From Ananas comosus (lineage: Eukaryota > Streptophyta > Magnoliopsida > Poales > Bromeliaceae): a DNA stretch of 64,000 nucleotides. The stretch is taken from positions 3,993,082-4,057,081 of the forward strand of contig NC_033632.1 of assembly GCF_001540865.1 (NCBI RefSeq), given 5' to 3'. The position numbers were made by a program, and so were the translations under genes. This document shows positions 44,001 to 55,990 of the stretch, piece after piece. The notes under the pieces are model-generated. The model ran no database searches. It was given only the letters and a program-made list of their open reading frames with translations, and was not told where the DNA came from. Every line of letters begins with the position of its first letter. Position 1 is the first letter of the stretch.

Positions 44001-45610
44001 AGAAACTCTAATTAGAAGCACTTGCTTGGAGGGTATTGGGTGTTCTGTAACGAAAAATTGTTATTTGCTTCATAAAACAGCTCCAACAGGGGCAAACAGG
44101 CCGTTGCACTAAAACACAGCTGTAGTAGAATCAATAAGTACCCCTTCATTTTGTTATTTTGTCATGGGTAAAAACATACAGAACTACCATGACCTATAGC
44201 ACATATTGAGATGGGTATGTAAATTTGGAAATTTTATTTTAGCACCAACCTTTCATTACTTTGATTTTCATAAGATTTTTATCAAGTCTAATTAGAAATT
44301 AACGGTTTCCATCAAAAAAGGTACAGGATATTCTGCCAACCAGGCATCAAATGACAGGTTACACAATATTCTGTTAGAAAGGTTATACATAACATTAACT
44401 TTTGACAAAGAGGTTGGTTTGTAAAACAAAAATGCATAACGTTCAGATACCCATTTGAATATGTGCTATGTAGTTCAGTGAAGGACAATCTGCTTGTACC
44501 TAATCTGAATACTGAATGACTTTCTTTGTATTGTTTTAGAATGTGTGCAGATTGCCATCTACCCGGCACGCTCTGCATGTGGACTGACTGCACTGCATGC
44601 TTCGAGGGTTGTGCGGGCACCGCAGGCGAATGCGGTGGTTGCTTAAGTGGGGCCGGGGAGGCTGGCCTGCCCCTGCTGCTTATAATTGGAATAATTGTGC
44701 TTGGGTTATTCACAGTTATCGGTATATTTTATAGCGTTCTCGTGGCAACAATGGTCGGCCAGCGGATCTGGCAGCGGCATTATCATATACTTGCTAAAAG
44801 GATGCTAACGAAAGTAAGCTTGAGCTTTTATTGTAAATTAAAGTAAATAATGTATAGATCTTAACAGCATTGCATCTTATTTTGATATGGGTACTTGGAA
44901 CTTCAAAATTTTTGATTTCACTACCTAAAACACCAGTTTCTGTAATGGATGTCTGCTATTATTTTTTATTTTTTGTTTGCTGAGAGACCAAACCTAATAC
45001 TCTACCTGTATTTAGCTAGTCTGTATTTTTAAATAATTTATTCATGTAAATTGTAATGCTGTCCCCTTGACTCCTTCCAAGGTTTCACTTTATTTTACCG
45101 GTCTTTAAACTGAAGCATTTGACTCCAACTAGTTTAAATGTAATTGTTTCATTATAGTCCTCATTAATTCTTACTATTGCCGCGACTAAAATGTTAAAGT
45201 GTGTACTCTTACTGTACACTTGACATTCACTTCAATCTTCAATATCTCTTGAAATCGGGTGAGGAGTCTTAAGCATTGATTTTCTATTCAAATAACAAAA
45301 GGTACTCATCTTGTGAGAACACGAACTTTGCTACCAATTACAGAATACATGATAGACATGCTTTAAATTTAAAGATTTGAGACTAAAGCAAAACTAATTA
45401 GAGGATTGCAGGGACAATGTTTACCCTAAATTATCAAAGTTATAATCGTTGTTTTAGATGTATCCACACATTTTAACTAGTGGCATTGAAATGTTGTACA
45501 TTATACAGGAGTATGTAGTTGAGGATGTTGACGGCGAGGGAACAAATTGGTGCCCACCGCCACTTCCCCCGGAGCATGTTCATCAGCTTAGGGCTCTCGG
45601 ACTGTTGTAA
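41007..45610 (+). CDS. RING-CH (RINGv, MARCH-like) membrane E3 ubiquitin ligase
   Basis: Seven exons: 41007-41136, 41287-41372, 41984-42130, 42211-42319, 43472-43595, 44540-44813, 45509-45610; phases join to 323 codons plus TAA. The RING-CH finger is complete: C36, C39, C51, C53, H61, C64, C80, C83 (C4HC3). This family transfers ubiquitin to membrane proteins. Hydrophobic segments follow at about 112-133, 159-176 and 242-273. Between the last two lies an unusual cysteine-rich loop with 13 Cys (CRELCLCCC, then MCADC ... CGGC). The C-terminus (WCPPPLPPEHVHQLRALGLL) is typical of this plant subgroup; substrates are unknown to me. Exon 1 is GC-rich and Ala-rich, unlike the rest. Intron 5 carries a MITE-like insert (43692-44103). 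Confidence 0.95.
43692..44103. mobile_element. MITE-like insert in intron 5 of the RING-CH gene
   Basis: The ends are inverted repeats: GGCCTGTTTGTCCCAGCTGG on the left, and GGCCTGTTTGCCCCTGTTGG on the complement of the right end. About 410 bp, non-coding. A convincing TSD is not seen, so the superfamily is open (CACTA, hAT or Harbinger). Confidence 0.6.
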
Positions 45611-46385
45611 CCCCTATTCTGATAAACTCATTGCACTTAATTCCGAGCTTCGCAAACTGTACTTTGAATTCTGTGTTCGTAAATACATTGTACACAACGA
45701 TGATACCATTGTAAGAGTTCTACTGGAGGAACAGTGTATTGTGAAATGAGCACCTTACCGTTGTGAGTGTATTCTGATAAACTCATTGCACTTAATTCTG
45801 AGCTTTGCAAAATGTAATTTGAATACTGTGTTCATAAATAATACCTTGTACACCGCAATGATACCATTGTAAGAGTTCTATTTGAGGAGCATTGTATTGT
45901 GAAATGAGCACCTTACCTTGGAAATTTCGATAAGTCTCAAAAGTTTCCATAATTTTGAGTTTAAACTTGGACTTTGCTGTGAAATCTTTTTAAATTGTTA
46001 TTAGCGCTATGCGCAATCTCTTGGACTATGCTCGTGTTGTGAAATGTTGCATCAGTTTTATTGTTGTTCTCTTCTTTTGCTGTTTTGGTTTCTATGCTTT
46101 TTGGCTGTGGGGAAGAGTAATTATTTGTGCATGAAGCACCGATGAAACGCAAGCCGCATGTAGAAGGAAAAGTAATATATATATATTTTTTGAGATGTCC
46201 GTAGGTCATGCATACGCATATATTGTGTTTGAAGCATATGATGATCGTGTTTGGATTAGGATAACCTTGTTTGGATTGAGTTATCCATGATGGTGCTTGT
46301 TGTGCCCATTACTGAAGTGGTTGCAATATCAGTAACTAGTTTTCTATATTCTATCAAATGGTTCAATTGGTCCTTCTGAGAAAAA

Positions 46386-46416
<31 letters not shown>

Positions 46417-46707
46417 ACTTCCTCTCTTCTCCTGGATGAAAATTCAGTACTAGGATTAGAAACTAGCTGGATTCATGTACAATTTTTATTGCTTTTTTCT
46501 AAAAAATTTAAAGCGGAAAATGTAGATTTCGTTGTGTTTAAACTTTAAAGCTTCATACGATTACGTGCTTGACATTCATTCAAAATGACTATTTAATCAG
46601 TAAATTTGCTTGAGAAGAGAAAAAATTTTAACTTTTTAATAAAATTTAGAAGATTTAATCGTCGAAACTAAAAGTTTAGCGAGTTTGTTGTCGAAGCTCT
46701 CATATTA
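45611..46707. other. 3' flank of the RING-CH gene
   Basis: Holds a 155-bp tandem duplication (45618-45920) and an (AAAT)n microsatellite at 46386-46418. Nothing else is recognised. Confidence 0.5.
45618..45925. repeat. 155-bp tandem duplication in the 3' UTR region
   Basis: TCTGATAAACTCATTGCAC starts at 45618 and again at about 45773. Both copies run through GATACCATTGTAAGAGTTCT to GTGAAATGAGCACCTTACC, with scattered differences. Confidence 0.9.
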
Positions 46708-47087
46708 GGGCATGTTTGGTTTACGATTGGAATATAAATGAGAAATAAAACTGAATTGCTTTGGAATGAAAAATAAAATGACGGATCATCCAAAAATGTT
46801 TGATTAATTATTGGAATAGAATCGACATAAAAATTTAAAATATTTTAGAGAAGATTTTGATTAAAAGAGAGGAGGAAGATGTTGGTGAAAAGGAACTTTA
46901 AATAGTTTACTTTGGAATAGATTAATCCGAGATTCAAAATCAAATTGGGGCATAAATAAATTTGGTCATTTCTATTCCAGAACGGAATGGAACTGGAGTC
47001 CGATTTCTATAAAACAAATGACAACTATCAAAATCAATAAATTTTATTTTAATTTTATAGTCTAAAATAGATGAATCAAATATGCCC
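46708..47087. mobile_element. Tourist-like (PIF/Harbinger) MITE with TTA TSD
   Basis: 380 bp. Left end GGGCATGTTTGGTT; complement of the right end GGGCATATTTGATT. TTA flanks both sides (46705-46707 and 47088-47090). Length, ends and 3-bp TTA duplication fit Tourist-like elements. Confidence 0.85.
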
Positions 47088-47404
47088 TTATTAGTGTTTA
47101 CACATCGATGCCTAATTTTTATGTTGCTTTCCTGGACTTGGTAGTGCGCGGAACCTCACCCAAACCTACCTGTCGCTAGAGATCAGTTTGCTGTCCCAAC
47201 CGACCTCTCTACAGTTCTATCCATTAAAGCATTAATATAAGATAAAATAAATTAACCAAAAAAAAAAAACTTCTTTTTAAAAAAAAGGGATGGTCAAAAA
47301 TGAAGTTAGGCCCAGTTTGGGCTAAAGACCATGCCTCCCCACTTTGCACTAGACAATTGAACCTATTACCATTTTCCTCTGTCTCAAGTTGGAGCGAAAA
47401 CTTA

Positions 47405-47835
47405 GGGTCGTCTGATTTGACGTAATTATAAATACAGTAATAAATTAAAGCAATTAATATACAGTAATTATAATTATATATATCTTATTTGATTGAACAA
47501 AAGTTGCATATGGTAGAAGAGTGCATTTACAAATTTCTATTGTTTTATTTATAAGATGGTGAAATTATTATCTATGTATAAAAAGAAAAAAAAATATTTA
47601 AAAAATTATTAAGACAATAAGCTTATTTTTATTTAAAAATTGCTCTCTTCAAATGCTGTAATTAGGATTACAGCAAATTTGGGCGTAGTTTCAATTATTG
47701 CAGTTGAGCATTCTCGGTGTAGTTGCAATTGCAATAGTTGAGTTCAAATCCATCAAGACAAACATTAGATTCGGATCTGCATGTAATTATAATAGCAATA
47801 CAGGTGTAATTATGTGCAATCAAACAACCACTCAG
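47405..47835. mobile_element. MITE-like repeat, second copy of the 40231-40650 family
   Basis: Contains ATTGCAATAGTTGAGTTC, AACATTAGATTCGGATCTG and TGTAATTATGTGCAATC, aligned in order with 40231-40650. TAATTATA words occur near both ends. Non-coding. Confidence 0.5.
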
Positions 47836-48046
47836 TAGAGATCTCACTGCTATCAAAAAGAAAAAAAAAATGCCCTCTCTTTAACTAGATATTAAAAATA
47901 TTAGTGGGATGAACCCCCTCTAATCCCTCTAAGAGGAGCTCTTCATTTTTTTTTTTTTTTTTTTTTTTTAAGTCTACATCACGTGAGGGCACACTCAGGG
48001 TTAAACCTCCATCTCAACTATTGATCGCTTACTTTTATATTTAAAC
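47836..48046. other. Intergenic DNA
   Basis: A poly(T) run lies at 47948-47969; nothing else is recognised. Confidence 0.4.
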
Positions 48047-48051
48047 ATATG

Positions 48052-48600
48052 TGTGACGCCCCAATTTTCTAGGAGGTCATCTATTCTAGGACTACTTCCG
48101 TCCTAACACGCTTAACTTTCTTAATCTCTTGGGTCTTATCACCATCCAAATATTTAAGCCGGGTTAAGTGTTTAGCCCTACTATATTTCATATATAGAAC
48201 TACTCGGGGTCTCACAATCTCTCCCTTTTAAACCCTGACGTCATCGTCGGGCTCAGACTCACAAGTATCAGGCGATATGAGACTCGTCTCGCTAGTCTAA
48301 ACCTACCTTGTAGGGGAGCCGCACTCTATCCACAACAGTCAACAGTATGAGAGTTTTGCTCTTTCCGCTGTATCATTCTGGCTCAGTCGAGATTCATCTC
48401 ACACTTTCGGTTGGTAACTGGCTCTGATATCAACTGTGACGCCCCAATTTTCCATAGGGTCGCCCATCCTAAGACTACTATCGTCCTAGCACGCTTAACT
48501 CTCTTAACCTTTTGGGCCTTACCACCACCCAAAATACTTAAGCCAGGTTAAGAGTTTAGCCCTACTATATTTCATATATAGGACTATCTGGGGTCTCACA
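48052..48600 (-). mobile_element. Complete TRIM retrotransposon, 549 bp, TSD ATATG
   Basis: Two direct terminal repeats, 48052-48216 (165 bp) and 48435-48600 (166 bp), about 85% alike by eye. On the minus strand each starts TGTGAGACCCC and ends GGGCGTCACA. The element lies on the minus strand: just inside its 5' LTR is TGATATCAGAGCC, matching 11 of 12 bases of the initiator-tRNA-Met primer site (TGGTATCAGAGC). Just before its 3' LTR is the polypurine tract AAAAGGGAGAGAT. An exact ATATG flanks both ends (48047-48051, 48601-48605). No coding capacity, as usual for TRIMs. LTR divergence suggests an old insertion. Confidence 0.95.
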
Positions 48601-48605
48601 ATATG

Positions 48606-50382
48606 ATTCAGAATCGTTTCTATCATTCATATTGCAATTTGGTTTTTTTTTGTTTTTTATTTTTTAATGGGCGATAAATGATTAGAATTTACCCTTCTAA
48701 TATATTTTGTTAGTAAGCTCTTAACTTTTGCGGAAACGAGTATCCAAATTTGAAGTGTTGTTGAGTAGGATTTATATTAGAAGTGCAAAATCTAAACTCA
48801 ATAAACCACTAATACTTATACCACTATGTTGCAATCTAATCAGATAGAAACGGATCTAAGCAAATTTAGTCCGCTCAATCCGACCCGCTAAAAGTTTCAC
48901 CCGATCCAATCCAGACAAAGTCAAGTGGGAAAACACCCGGATTGTACCGGGTTGTCAAAAACCTAACCCCACCCAAACTTTATCAGCCCTCTTTTTTTTT
49001 TTTTATATTTTTAAGAATTTAACTATGTATCATTAGGGATGCAAACGGATCCGGGTTGGTGGAGCTCCCATCCCGATCCNATATTACTTTAGTATTTTAT
49101 GGTTTCGTTTTTTTCTTTCTGTTGTCTTCTCCGTTAATTTTTTCACTAAATCAACAAATCAAAAAGTACTAAAATAAATATTCGACAAGCCATATATGGG
49201 TATTTTAAGTTTTTTATATATAATTTAACGGGAAGTTAACAGAGGTACTGACAGAAAGAAAGTAATAAAACCGCAGAGCATAAAAATGATACATTTTAAA
49301 CTACAGAACACAAAGATGGAATTTTAAAAAAAAAAAAAAAAATTTCCTACTGAACGCATATCAAATCAGCTTCAAGTCGAACCCAGATTTAATAACCTTA
49401 GCCCCTGGTTTTAGCTCAACGTTTTGAACCCAAACAAGCATATACCTGTCACCTAAGACGGCATGGACTGGATTGAGTTCACACTTATTAGGATATGTTT
49501 GTTTTACACGGAATGTGAAGAGAGGCTGATTCATTTTTCATTGTAAATATTTATTTTTGTTGTTTAATTTATCATAACTTCATCTTCGATAAATTCAAAT
49601 TTTTTAAAATATCGTAATTGACTTCGGCCTGTCGTAAACCGAAATCAATTATGGTGAAAAAATAGTGGTAGAGAAATATAATAAAATGTCAATCCATCTC
49701 TTTCATTCAGGTTTTATGTCATTCATTTTCTATAAAATATATAACAGAACCAGTTATACTAGCAAACAACGAAAAAAAAAAAAAAAATTTACTTAAACTT
49801 CAGTTCGCCCAAAAATATACTTCAATCTGAACTTTATCTTCAATAAAATATACAGACTTAAAAGATGACGGTTTCCAACATAAAGACCTTCCCATCTATC
49901 GATCACGTAACTAAAAATTCCTGCTATCGACATAATAAATGTAACGCAAGTCTAAACAGCGTTGTGAGTGAAGAAGCACAAGACGAAAAGAAAGAGACAT
50001 ACAAAGAACACATTTCTTCAACAAAACAAAAATATTATTAATCAACTTTAAAATTGGTTATAGTAATCAAACGGCGTAGTCGATGCTAGAATCCTACCAT
50101 GATTAAAAATAATAAATTTTAACAATCAGAAATAACCAAACAGCCAGACTCAAAGCAGAAAAAAATACAAAATTTTTTAAAAATAATCTAAAACTGTTAA
50201 AAATAGAAGTCTAAATAGTTGAATTTGGAACCCAAACTCGGCCTGAACAAGTTGTGCAGCTCGACGCGTAGATCTCAAAAAATATTTCTAAATTAAAATT
50301 ACATGCTGAAAATGAACACCTAGACGAAAATTTAACACGGTCAACCGAATTTTTGTTTCAATTTTATTGAGTCATATTTTTT
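48606..50382. other. AT-rich intergenic DNA
   Basis: No gene. A fragment resembling the MITE at 50383-50741 occurs at about 49105-49325 (AACTACAGAACACAAAG, TAACGG). An hAT-like end (AGGGATGCAAACGGATCCGG) lies at 49034-49054, cut off by an N at 49080. Confidence 0.45.
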
Positions 50383-50741
50383 AGGGTAAACTTCAAATAC
50401 CACCTATGTGGTTTCGCACTTTTCACTTTAGTATCATGTGGTTTAAAGTGTATTAAGTTAGTGTCTCATGCTTTTATTTTTATCTTTTTGTCAGTTTTTT
50501 CGTTAATATTTCGTTAAATTATATACAAAAAATTTCAGATACTCTATCTAGATTTATCGAATATTCACTTCAGTACCCTTTTAGTTCTAACTCTGTCGCT
50601 AATTTAACGAAAAAAATCAGTGGAATCGATAATAAAATGATAAAAATAAAACTATATAACACTAAATTTATACAGTTTAAACTACAGAATACTAAAGTGA
50701 GAAAGTACGAAACTACAGAGGTGATAGGTGATATTTGAAGT
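50383..50741. mobile_element. Palindromic MITE
   Basis: The left arm reads AAACTTCAAATACCACCTATG, then GTGGTTTCGCACTTT and CACTTTAGTATCATGTGG. The right arm mirrors each block (AACTTCAAATATCACCTATC and GTAGTTTCGTACTTTCTCAC on the complement). Arms are at least 100 bp. No exact TSD could be fixed because the right end runs into poly(T). Confidence 0.7.
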
Positions 50742-51035
50742 TTTTTTTTTATCATTTTATTATCGATTCCAATGAATCCTAACGTATCTGAGACGAAGGA
50801 ATCTCTTGTTGGGCCAATCCCAGTCAAAGTTTTGTTCAAGCTATGTGCCTAACTTTTGCCACTTGTGACCCTATCAATTTTCCCCTTTTTTTTAAGATAT
50901 TTTCAAAAAAATGCTCAATAATACATGACAGGCACTGCAGCTGCTTGGCACCTGCCACCTACAGACCTTACCCAAAAGACAAAGATAAGGTTAGGATCCC
51001 ATCAAATTTCCCAAAAAGCCCCTCCAATTCCTCCA

Positions 51036-51043
51036 TATTTATA
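51036..51043 (+). promoter_or_regulatory. TATA-like box upstream of the small ORF
   Basis: TATTTATA within CTCCATATTTATACCCCC, about 110 bases before the ATG at 51152. Confidence 0.4.
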
Positions 51044-51151
51044 CCCCCAAATCCCCTCCAACAAAATAAAAAAAACTCATTCCCACAATTAGCTTTTTTG
51101 TATTCTCCACAATTCTCTTCTCTTTTAATTATTATTAATATTATTATCAGC

Positions 51152-51343
51152 ATGTTTTCTGTGGGATTTAGCTATGCACAAGTGCATGTGCAACAAGAGC
51201 AATGCAAGGAGAGGATTAAAAAGAGAATAAGAGAGGAGAATAACAAAAAGAAGAAGGGGCTTAATGAAAAAGCGTTTCCGAGCGGAACGGCGACGGCGGC
51301 GGTGGTGGCGACGGCGAATCAGGTCACCCGCGAGGCCTCATGA
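51152..51343 (+). CDS. Possible small protein, 63 residues, unknown function
   Basis: ATG at 51152 to TGA at 51341-51343. The N-terminus MFSVGFSYAQVHVQQEQCKE is followed by a highly basic stretch (RIKKRIREENNKKKKG) and a Thr/Ala-rich, GC-rich tail. No signal peptide or membrane segment. The open frame runs back to 50843 without a stop, but that part looks like promoter and leader, with a TATA-like box at 51036. The coding GC content exceeds that of its neighbours. I recall plant small proteins beginning with a similar FGFSYAQV motif but know no function. It could instead be a chance frame. Confidence 0.5.
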   Translation: MFSVGFSYAQVHVQQEQCKERIKKRIREENNKKKKGLNEKAFPSGTATAAVVATANQVTREAS

Positions 51344-52199
51344 GTTTATTATTATTATTGTCGCTTAGTATGTACAAATATCCATGTATATAAGGGCTCA
51401 TATTTTTTTTTTTTCTAGGTTTTTTTTTTTTTTTTTTGAGAGAGAGAGAGAGAGAGAGAGAGAGTAACATGTTAGTGCATGTTGGTTTTTGTGATCTACT
51501 ATGTTTGTTTTGTTTTTTGTTTCCTGATGCAGTTTCCTTTTTTTTTAATCTATTTTGGGGCTTATTGGGAATCTCAAATTCCGTGATTCGGTACGAATTT
51601 TGATGTTATTATGTTTTTGGGATCTTTGTTTGTGATCTATCAAGGAGGAGAATAGAAACTTGGATGATTTGGATTAATTAACATTCACAGTGAAGCAAAA
51701 CTCTTCCTAATCCTAATAAATTAACAATTAATTCTTGAAAGTTAGACAGTTTTTTCCTTTAATTTAGCAGATTTAATGATTGCCTAGTTTGGCTTATGAA
51801 ATTATTTTTCATTTTAATTATCAGATTTTTTTTTATGAACAAAAAGAATTTAAGATTATCTTGATCGAATTATATTAAAATGAGCACTTTTTTTTTTGCT
51901 CCAAAAGAAATTGAAATCTCCAGTTTGAAGCTTGGGCTTCATGGAAAAGCATTTAAATGAGATTTTTATAATTTTTTAACCAAAGTAAGGACACTTTTGG
52001 TATAATAATTTATTTACTTGCCTTAAATAGGCATATTAGTAGACACGTAAACTTTGGTACTTTTTATATTGTTCACATTTGGACAAATAGTAATAATCAT
52101 TTTTAATTCTCACTTAACAACCTATTTTGATGATATTTTCTAATTTTTTAAAGATATTTTTCTAATTTATTTAAGAAGTCTTTTTAAACGATCCTAAAT
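51344..52199. other. 3' flank of the small ORF, AT-rich
   Basis: Contains a (GA)n tract at 51438-51464 and many poly(T) runs. No gene. Confidence 0.5.
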
Positions 52200-55100
52200 C
52201 ATCTACACTCCGAGCACATATCTCGTCTCACCTAGATCGTTCATCTCAAAGTTGAGAGACAATTATTTCTTAGTTGTATTAATAAACTCCATGTCATTTT
52301 CAGTCAATTGTATGTCGTCGACGAATAGGAAGAGGAACAAAATTTCTTTCTCTATCTTCTTGATATATACACAGTGATCTTTCTCTATTATAGACATACT
52401 GATGGAGGTGATGGTTTCATGAAATGTGAAATATCACTATCTCGACGACTGTTTTAGACTATAAATAGATCTTTTAAAGGTGATAAATCTTGTTTTCTTA
52501 AACTCTGAGTACAAAACCCTAATGTTGATCCATATAAATCTCTTCTACTAATCTTTCATTGAGGAAAGCTGTTTTGACATCTATTTGGAATAATTTCAAA
52601 TTCAGATGTGCTACTAAAATTAGAATCAAACGTATAAAAAAAAATCTCACAACGAGAGCAAACATTTCGTTACAATCTATCGCTTATCTCTGAGTGTAGC
52701 CTTTGGCCACGAGTCGAGCCTTATATTTATCGATTGACCCATCCGCTTTACACTTACTTTTTAAAACTCATTTATTTTCATTAGGCTTGCATTTAGGTGG
52801 AAAGTCAACCAACTCCTATACTTGGTTCTTCCTTAATCCATCTCATTTCTCATTCATTTCATCTCTCATAGTAGTCATCCATTCACTGCAAACTGGCATT
52901 TGTAGTGCTTCTTTATAAAAAGCAAACTCATCATCATCAAGCAGATTGCGCATGAAAATCTCTCATTCGATCTCAACATGCCGATGGAGAATATGTCCAC
53001 ATTCACTCTACACAATTGAGGGCCTAAACTGCCAATTTCCAAAAATATTCTCTCACTTATGGAAGCACTCACACTAGCCGAAAGATCACTACCACTTCCT
53101 CCAACAATTTTAGAAAGTGATCGATCCCCCTCAAAAGTAGACACGTCTCTCCGTATTTCACCAATGCGTGAAAATTTTTTTCTAAAAATTTCACATCACA
53201 AGATTCTATCCGGTCATTCCACCAACTAGGTGTTTATCATACATTACATAGCTTTTTGAGTTTTTAAGATACCTGACAAACACAAACTCGCTTACGTTAG
53301 GATCGAGTTTCTCAAATTTATGTGAGAGGCTGTAAATATATCTAGCTAAATCTCAAGGCTCCGTTTTGTAACGGAATAGCTATGGAATAATCGAATTTAT
53401 TTTCGTTATTCTACCAAACAGAAAAAAAATAACTAAAATAATTTATATCAATTAAAGCAGATTATTCTAAATTTTACTGAAATAATCCTTAATTTAATTC
53501 TCCCCCGCCCTCGGAATAGGACTCATTCTTGGAAATTTCGGGGCAGGCAATGAAATTATCATTGCCTTCTTTTTGTGTCACCTCAAAATCTCTTCTCCCT
53601 AATATGCCAAGTATTAGAGACTTGGTCAATTCAATGTGCCTATATTAGAGTCTTTGTTTAACTATACGAAATTGTAGGCAATTAAATAATTAGTTATTAT
53701 TGTCTATATTATTGCTTATTATAAATTTCATGATTGTAAAAATTAATTTAAAATCATCTTACTATATATTGCATTGATCTGCAGGAAAAAAAATTATTTC
53801 TTAATCATAATGTTTAGTATTGTAATTATTTTTGGAAAAATAATATTAAAATTTATAAGTATTGTATTTGTACTATACAAAGAAAAAGATTCACTACATA
53901 CATAAGGGCAAACTTTGCTGACTATTCTTCTTTTATTTCAAAAAAGTTACCAAACATTATTTTTGTCTATTCCAGAAAATAAATAAAAATTTTGCCAAGT
54001 AAAAAATTACTTTCATATCTCTCTATTCTAGAATATTGAAATATTTTATGGATAAAAAAATTTAATCCTGCAGCCAATATCCCATTACCAAATATAGTCT
54101 TCTTGCAGCCAATATCTAATTACCAAATATAGTCCAAGAGCGTAAATAGCGTAAACTCAGCTTTCTACCGCTCCACAATTCATATGGGATAGAAAGTACT
54201 AATTTATTACGGACTCGATTAAGAATGTAAGCTGCAGTCAAAAGAGCATCTCCCCAAAATTTTATGGGAATATGAGCCTGCACCATCATCGACCTAATCA
54301 TGTCCAGTAAAATACGGTTCCTTTGCTCTGCAATACCATTTTATTGCATAGTATCAAGAATAGTGAGCTGTCTACTGATACCCATGTGCTCATAGTAAGT
54401 CTTGAATTGATCACACAAACACTCACGATCTCAATCAGTGTGAAGTGTCTTTACACTTCTTTCTATTTAATTCTCAACCTCCGCAATGAAATATTTGAAG
54501 CAATTTAAAACTTAAAATCGGCAAGAAAGTAAATACATATAGCCATAACAGGAGTAGTTATCAATGAATGTGTAAAAATACACGCACTATATCGAACCCT
54601 TATATTCATTGGCCCACAAATGTCTGAGTGGATTAACTCTAAAAGATGTGAGGCACGTGTAGCCTTACCAAAAGACTTTCTACATGCCTTCCCAACTAAA
54701 TAAAGCTTGCACACAATTAGTTTTACTTTTCTGCGCCAGCTCTATTATTGTTATGCTTTTTACGTTTAGGTGTGATCCCACTACACCTCTCAGAGCATAT
54801 AACAAGAACGACAGAATGATTCGCCTTTTAGCCGCTCTGCCTCGAGCTCGAAATGACATGAGATGTCATTAAATATTTTAATACTCTCGAAGTGCATCAT
54901 TAGAAGCTTCATCTAGAACCATTCAAGATCCAGCAGTGAACGATTCATTGCAAGAACCTATTGCTTATTGTTGAGCTTGTTTCCAACAACCTTGAGGTCC
55001 CAAATTATGACGCTTATCACACGAAGGTGCTCGACCATTGAGTGCTTTGGATCCGTAATATTATCAAAACTTGAGATTTAAGGTACGAAGCCTCGAGCTA

Positions 55101-55340
55101 AAGTTTGCTCAAAAGCAATCTTCAGATTATCCCACATGTCATTCACAGCCTCTTAAGTCTCAAACTGTCTAATAAGGTCGTCTTACATGACACACAAAAT
55201 AGTATACCGAGCAGTTCAATCCTCCGTAAACCACTTATTATAAATCTCTCTTTCATACTATGCAGTAGTGCCTTCCGAAGTTATGATCATTTTGACAGAG
55301 AAGGTTTCAAAAATCTCTTATTCATGTAGCAGTGTATTGT
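52200..55340 (-). mobile_element. Degenerate copia retrotransposon, internal region, interrupted
   Basis: Read on the minus strand, copia domains appear in the usual order. Gag of the UBN2 type lies at about 55330-54870 (fragments such as ARYTILCVM, LKIAFEQTLA, HLRVISVIIWDLK). The integrase zinc-binding and start region is at 54714-54505 (RASHLLELIHSDICGPMN), integrase is at 54301-54116 (AHIPIKFWGDALLTAAYILN), and reverse transcriptase ends with the FVDDI active-site box at 52325-52311. Many stops and frameshifts break every domain, so it is inactive. Between about 53350 and 54110 unrelated AT-rich DNA splits the integrase C-terminal part. No LTR pair was found around it. Confidence 0.85.
53350..54110. 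mobile_element. Insertion of unknown type inside the copia remnant
   Basis: Copia-like sequence stops near 53350 and resumes near 54115. The insert opens GGCTCCGTTTTGTAACGG, a typical MITE-like end. Near its right edge GCAGCCAATATC and TTACCAAATATAGTC are each present twice (54071-54130). Boundaries are approximate. Confidence 0.4.
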
Positions 55341-55985
55341 ATTTTTCTGTATCAAATATCATAACTCTTTTCATTTAACTTATCACCTTTGATGAGCTCA
55401 GCTATAATATTTTTGACAGCTGTCTCACTACATTTAAAAACAAATTTGAATATTAGGCACATTTTTCAAAATTAACAAAATTGAAATATTATCCCCCAAC
55501 ACTACATAATCGAAAATTTCGTTAGGCAGATAATCATCCCCCAAGTGTCAATTCAAAATATTACAATTTTATTAATTTTTTTATTAATTTTAAAACTTAT
55601 CCAAAAAATTAGAACTCATCCATTTAAAAAAAAAAAAAAAAACACCTTCTCTTTTTTTTTAAAAAAAAAAAGAAATTTATTGAGAACTTATCTATGCAAT
55701 ATCATCACCCACATAAACAAAATGAGTATTTGTGCCAAAATTTAATTTAGAAAACATCGAGACTGAGCAAAACACATTCTTTTACAGAATAAAACCTACT
55801 ATATCACTATAAAGATATATATATCTGAAGAAAAAAACATTTACGGGAATGCTGCATAGGTCAAACAAGTGTTTTCAAAATTACATTTTGTTGAAAACAT
55901 CAAAAAAATATAAGTACTTTTGTGTCAAAAAATACCACATTCAATTACAATATGCTACACAAACATTAACTTTCGCACCCACATA
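55341..55985. other. AT-rich DNA between the copia remnant and the solo LTR
   Basis: Poly(A) runs at 55626-55641 and 55661-55670. No gene or bounded element. Confidence 0.45.
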
Positions 55986-55990
55986 AAATA

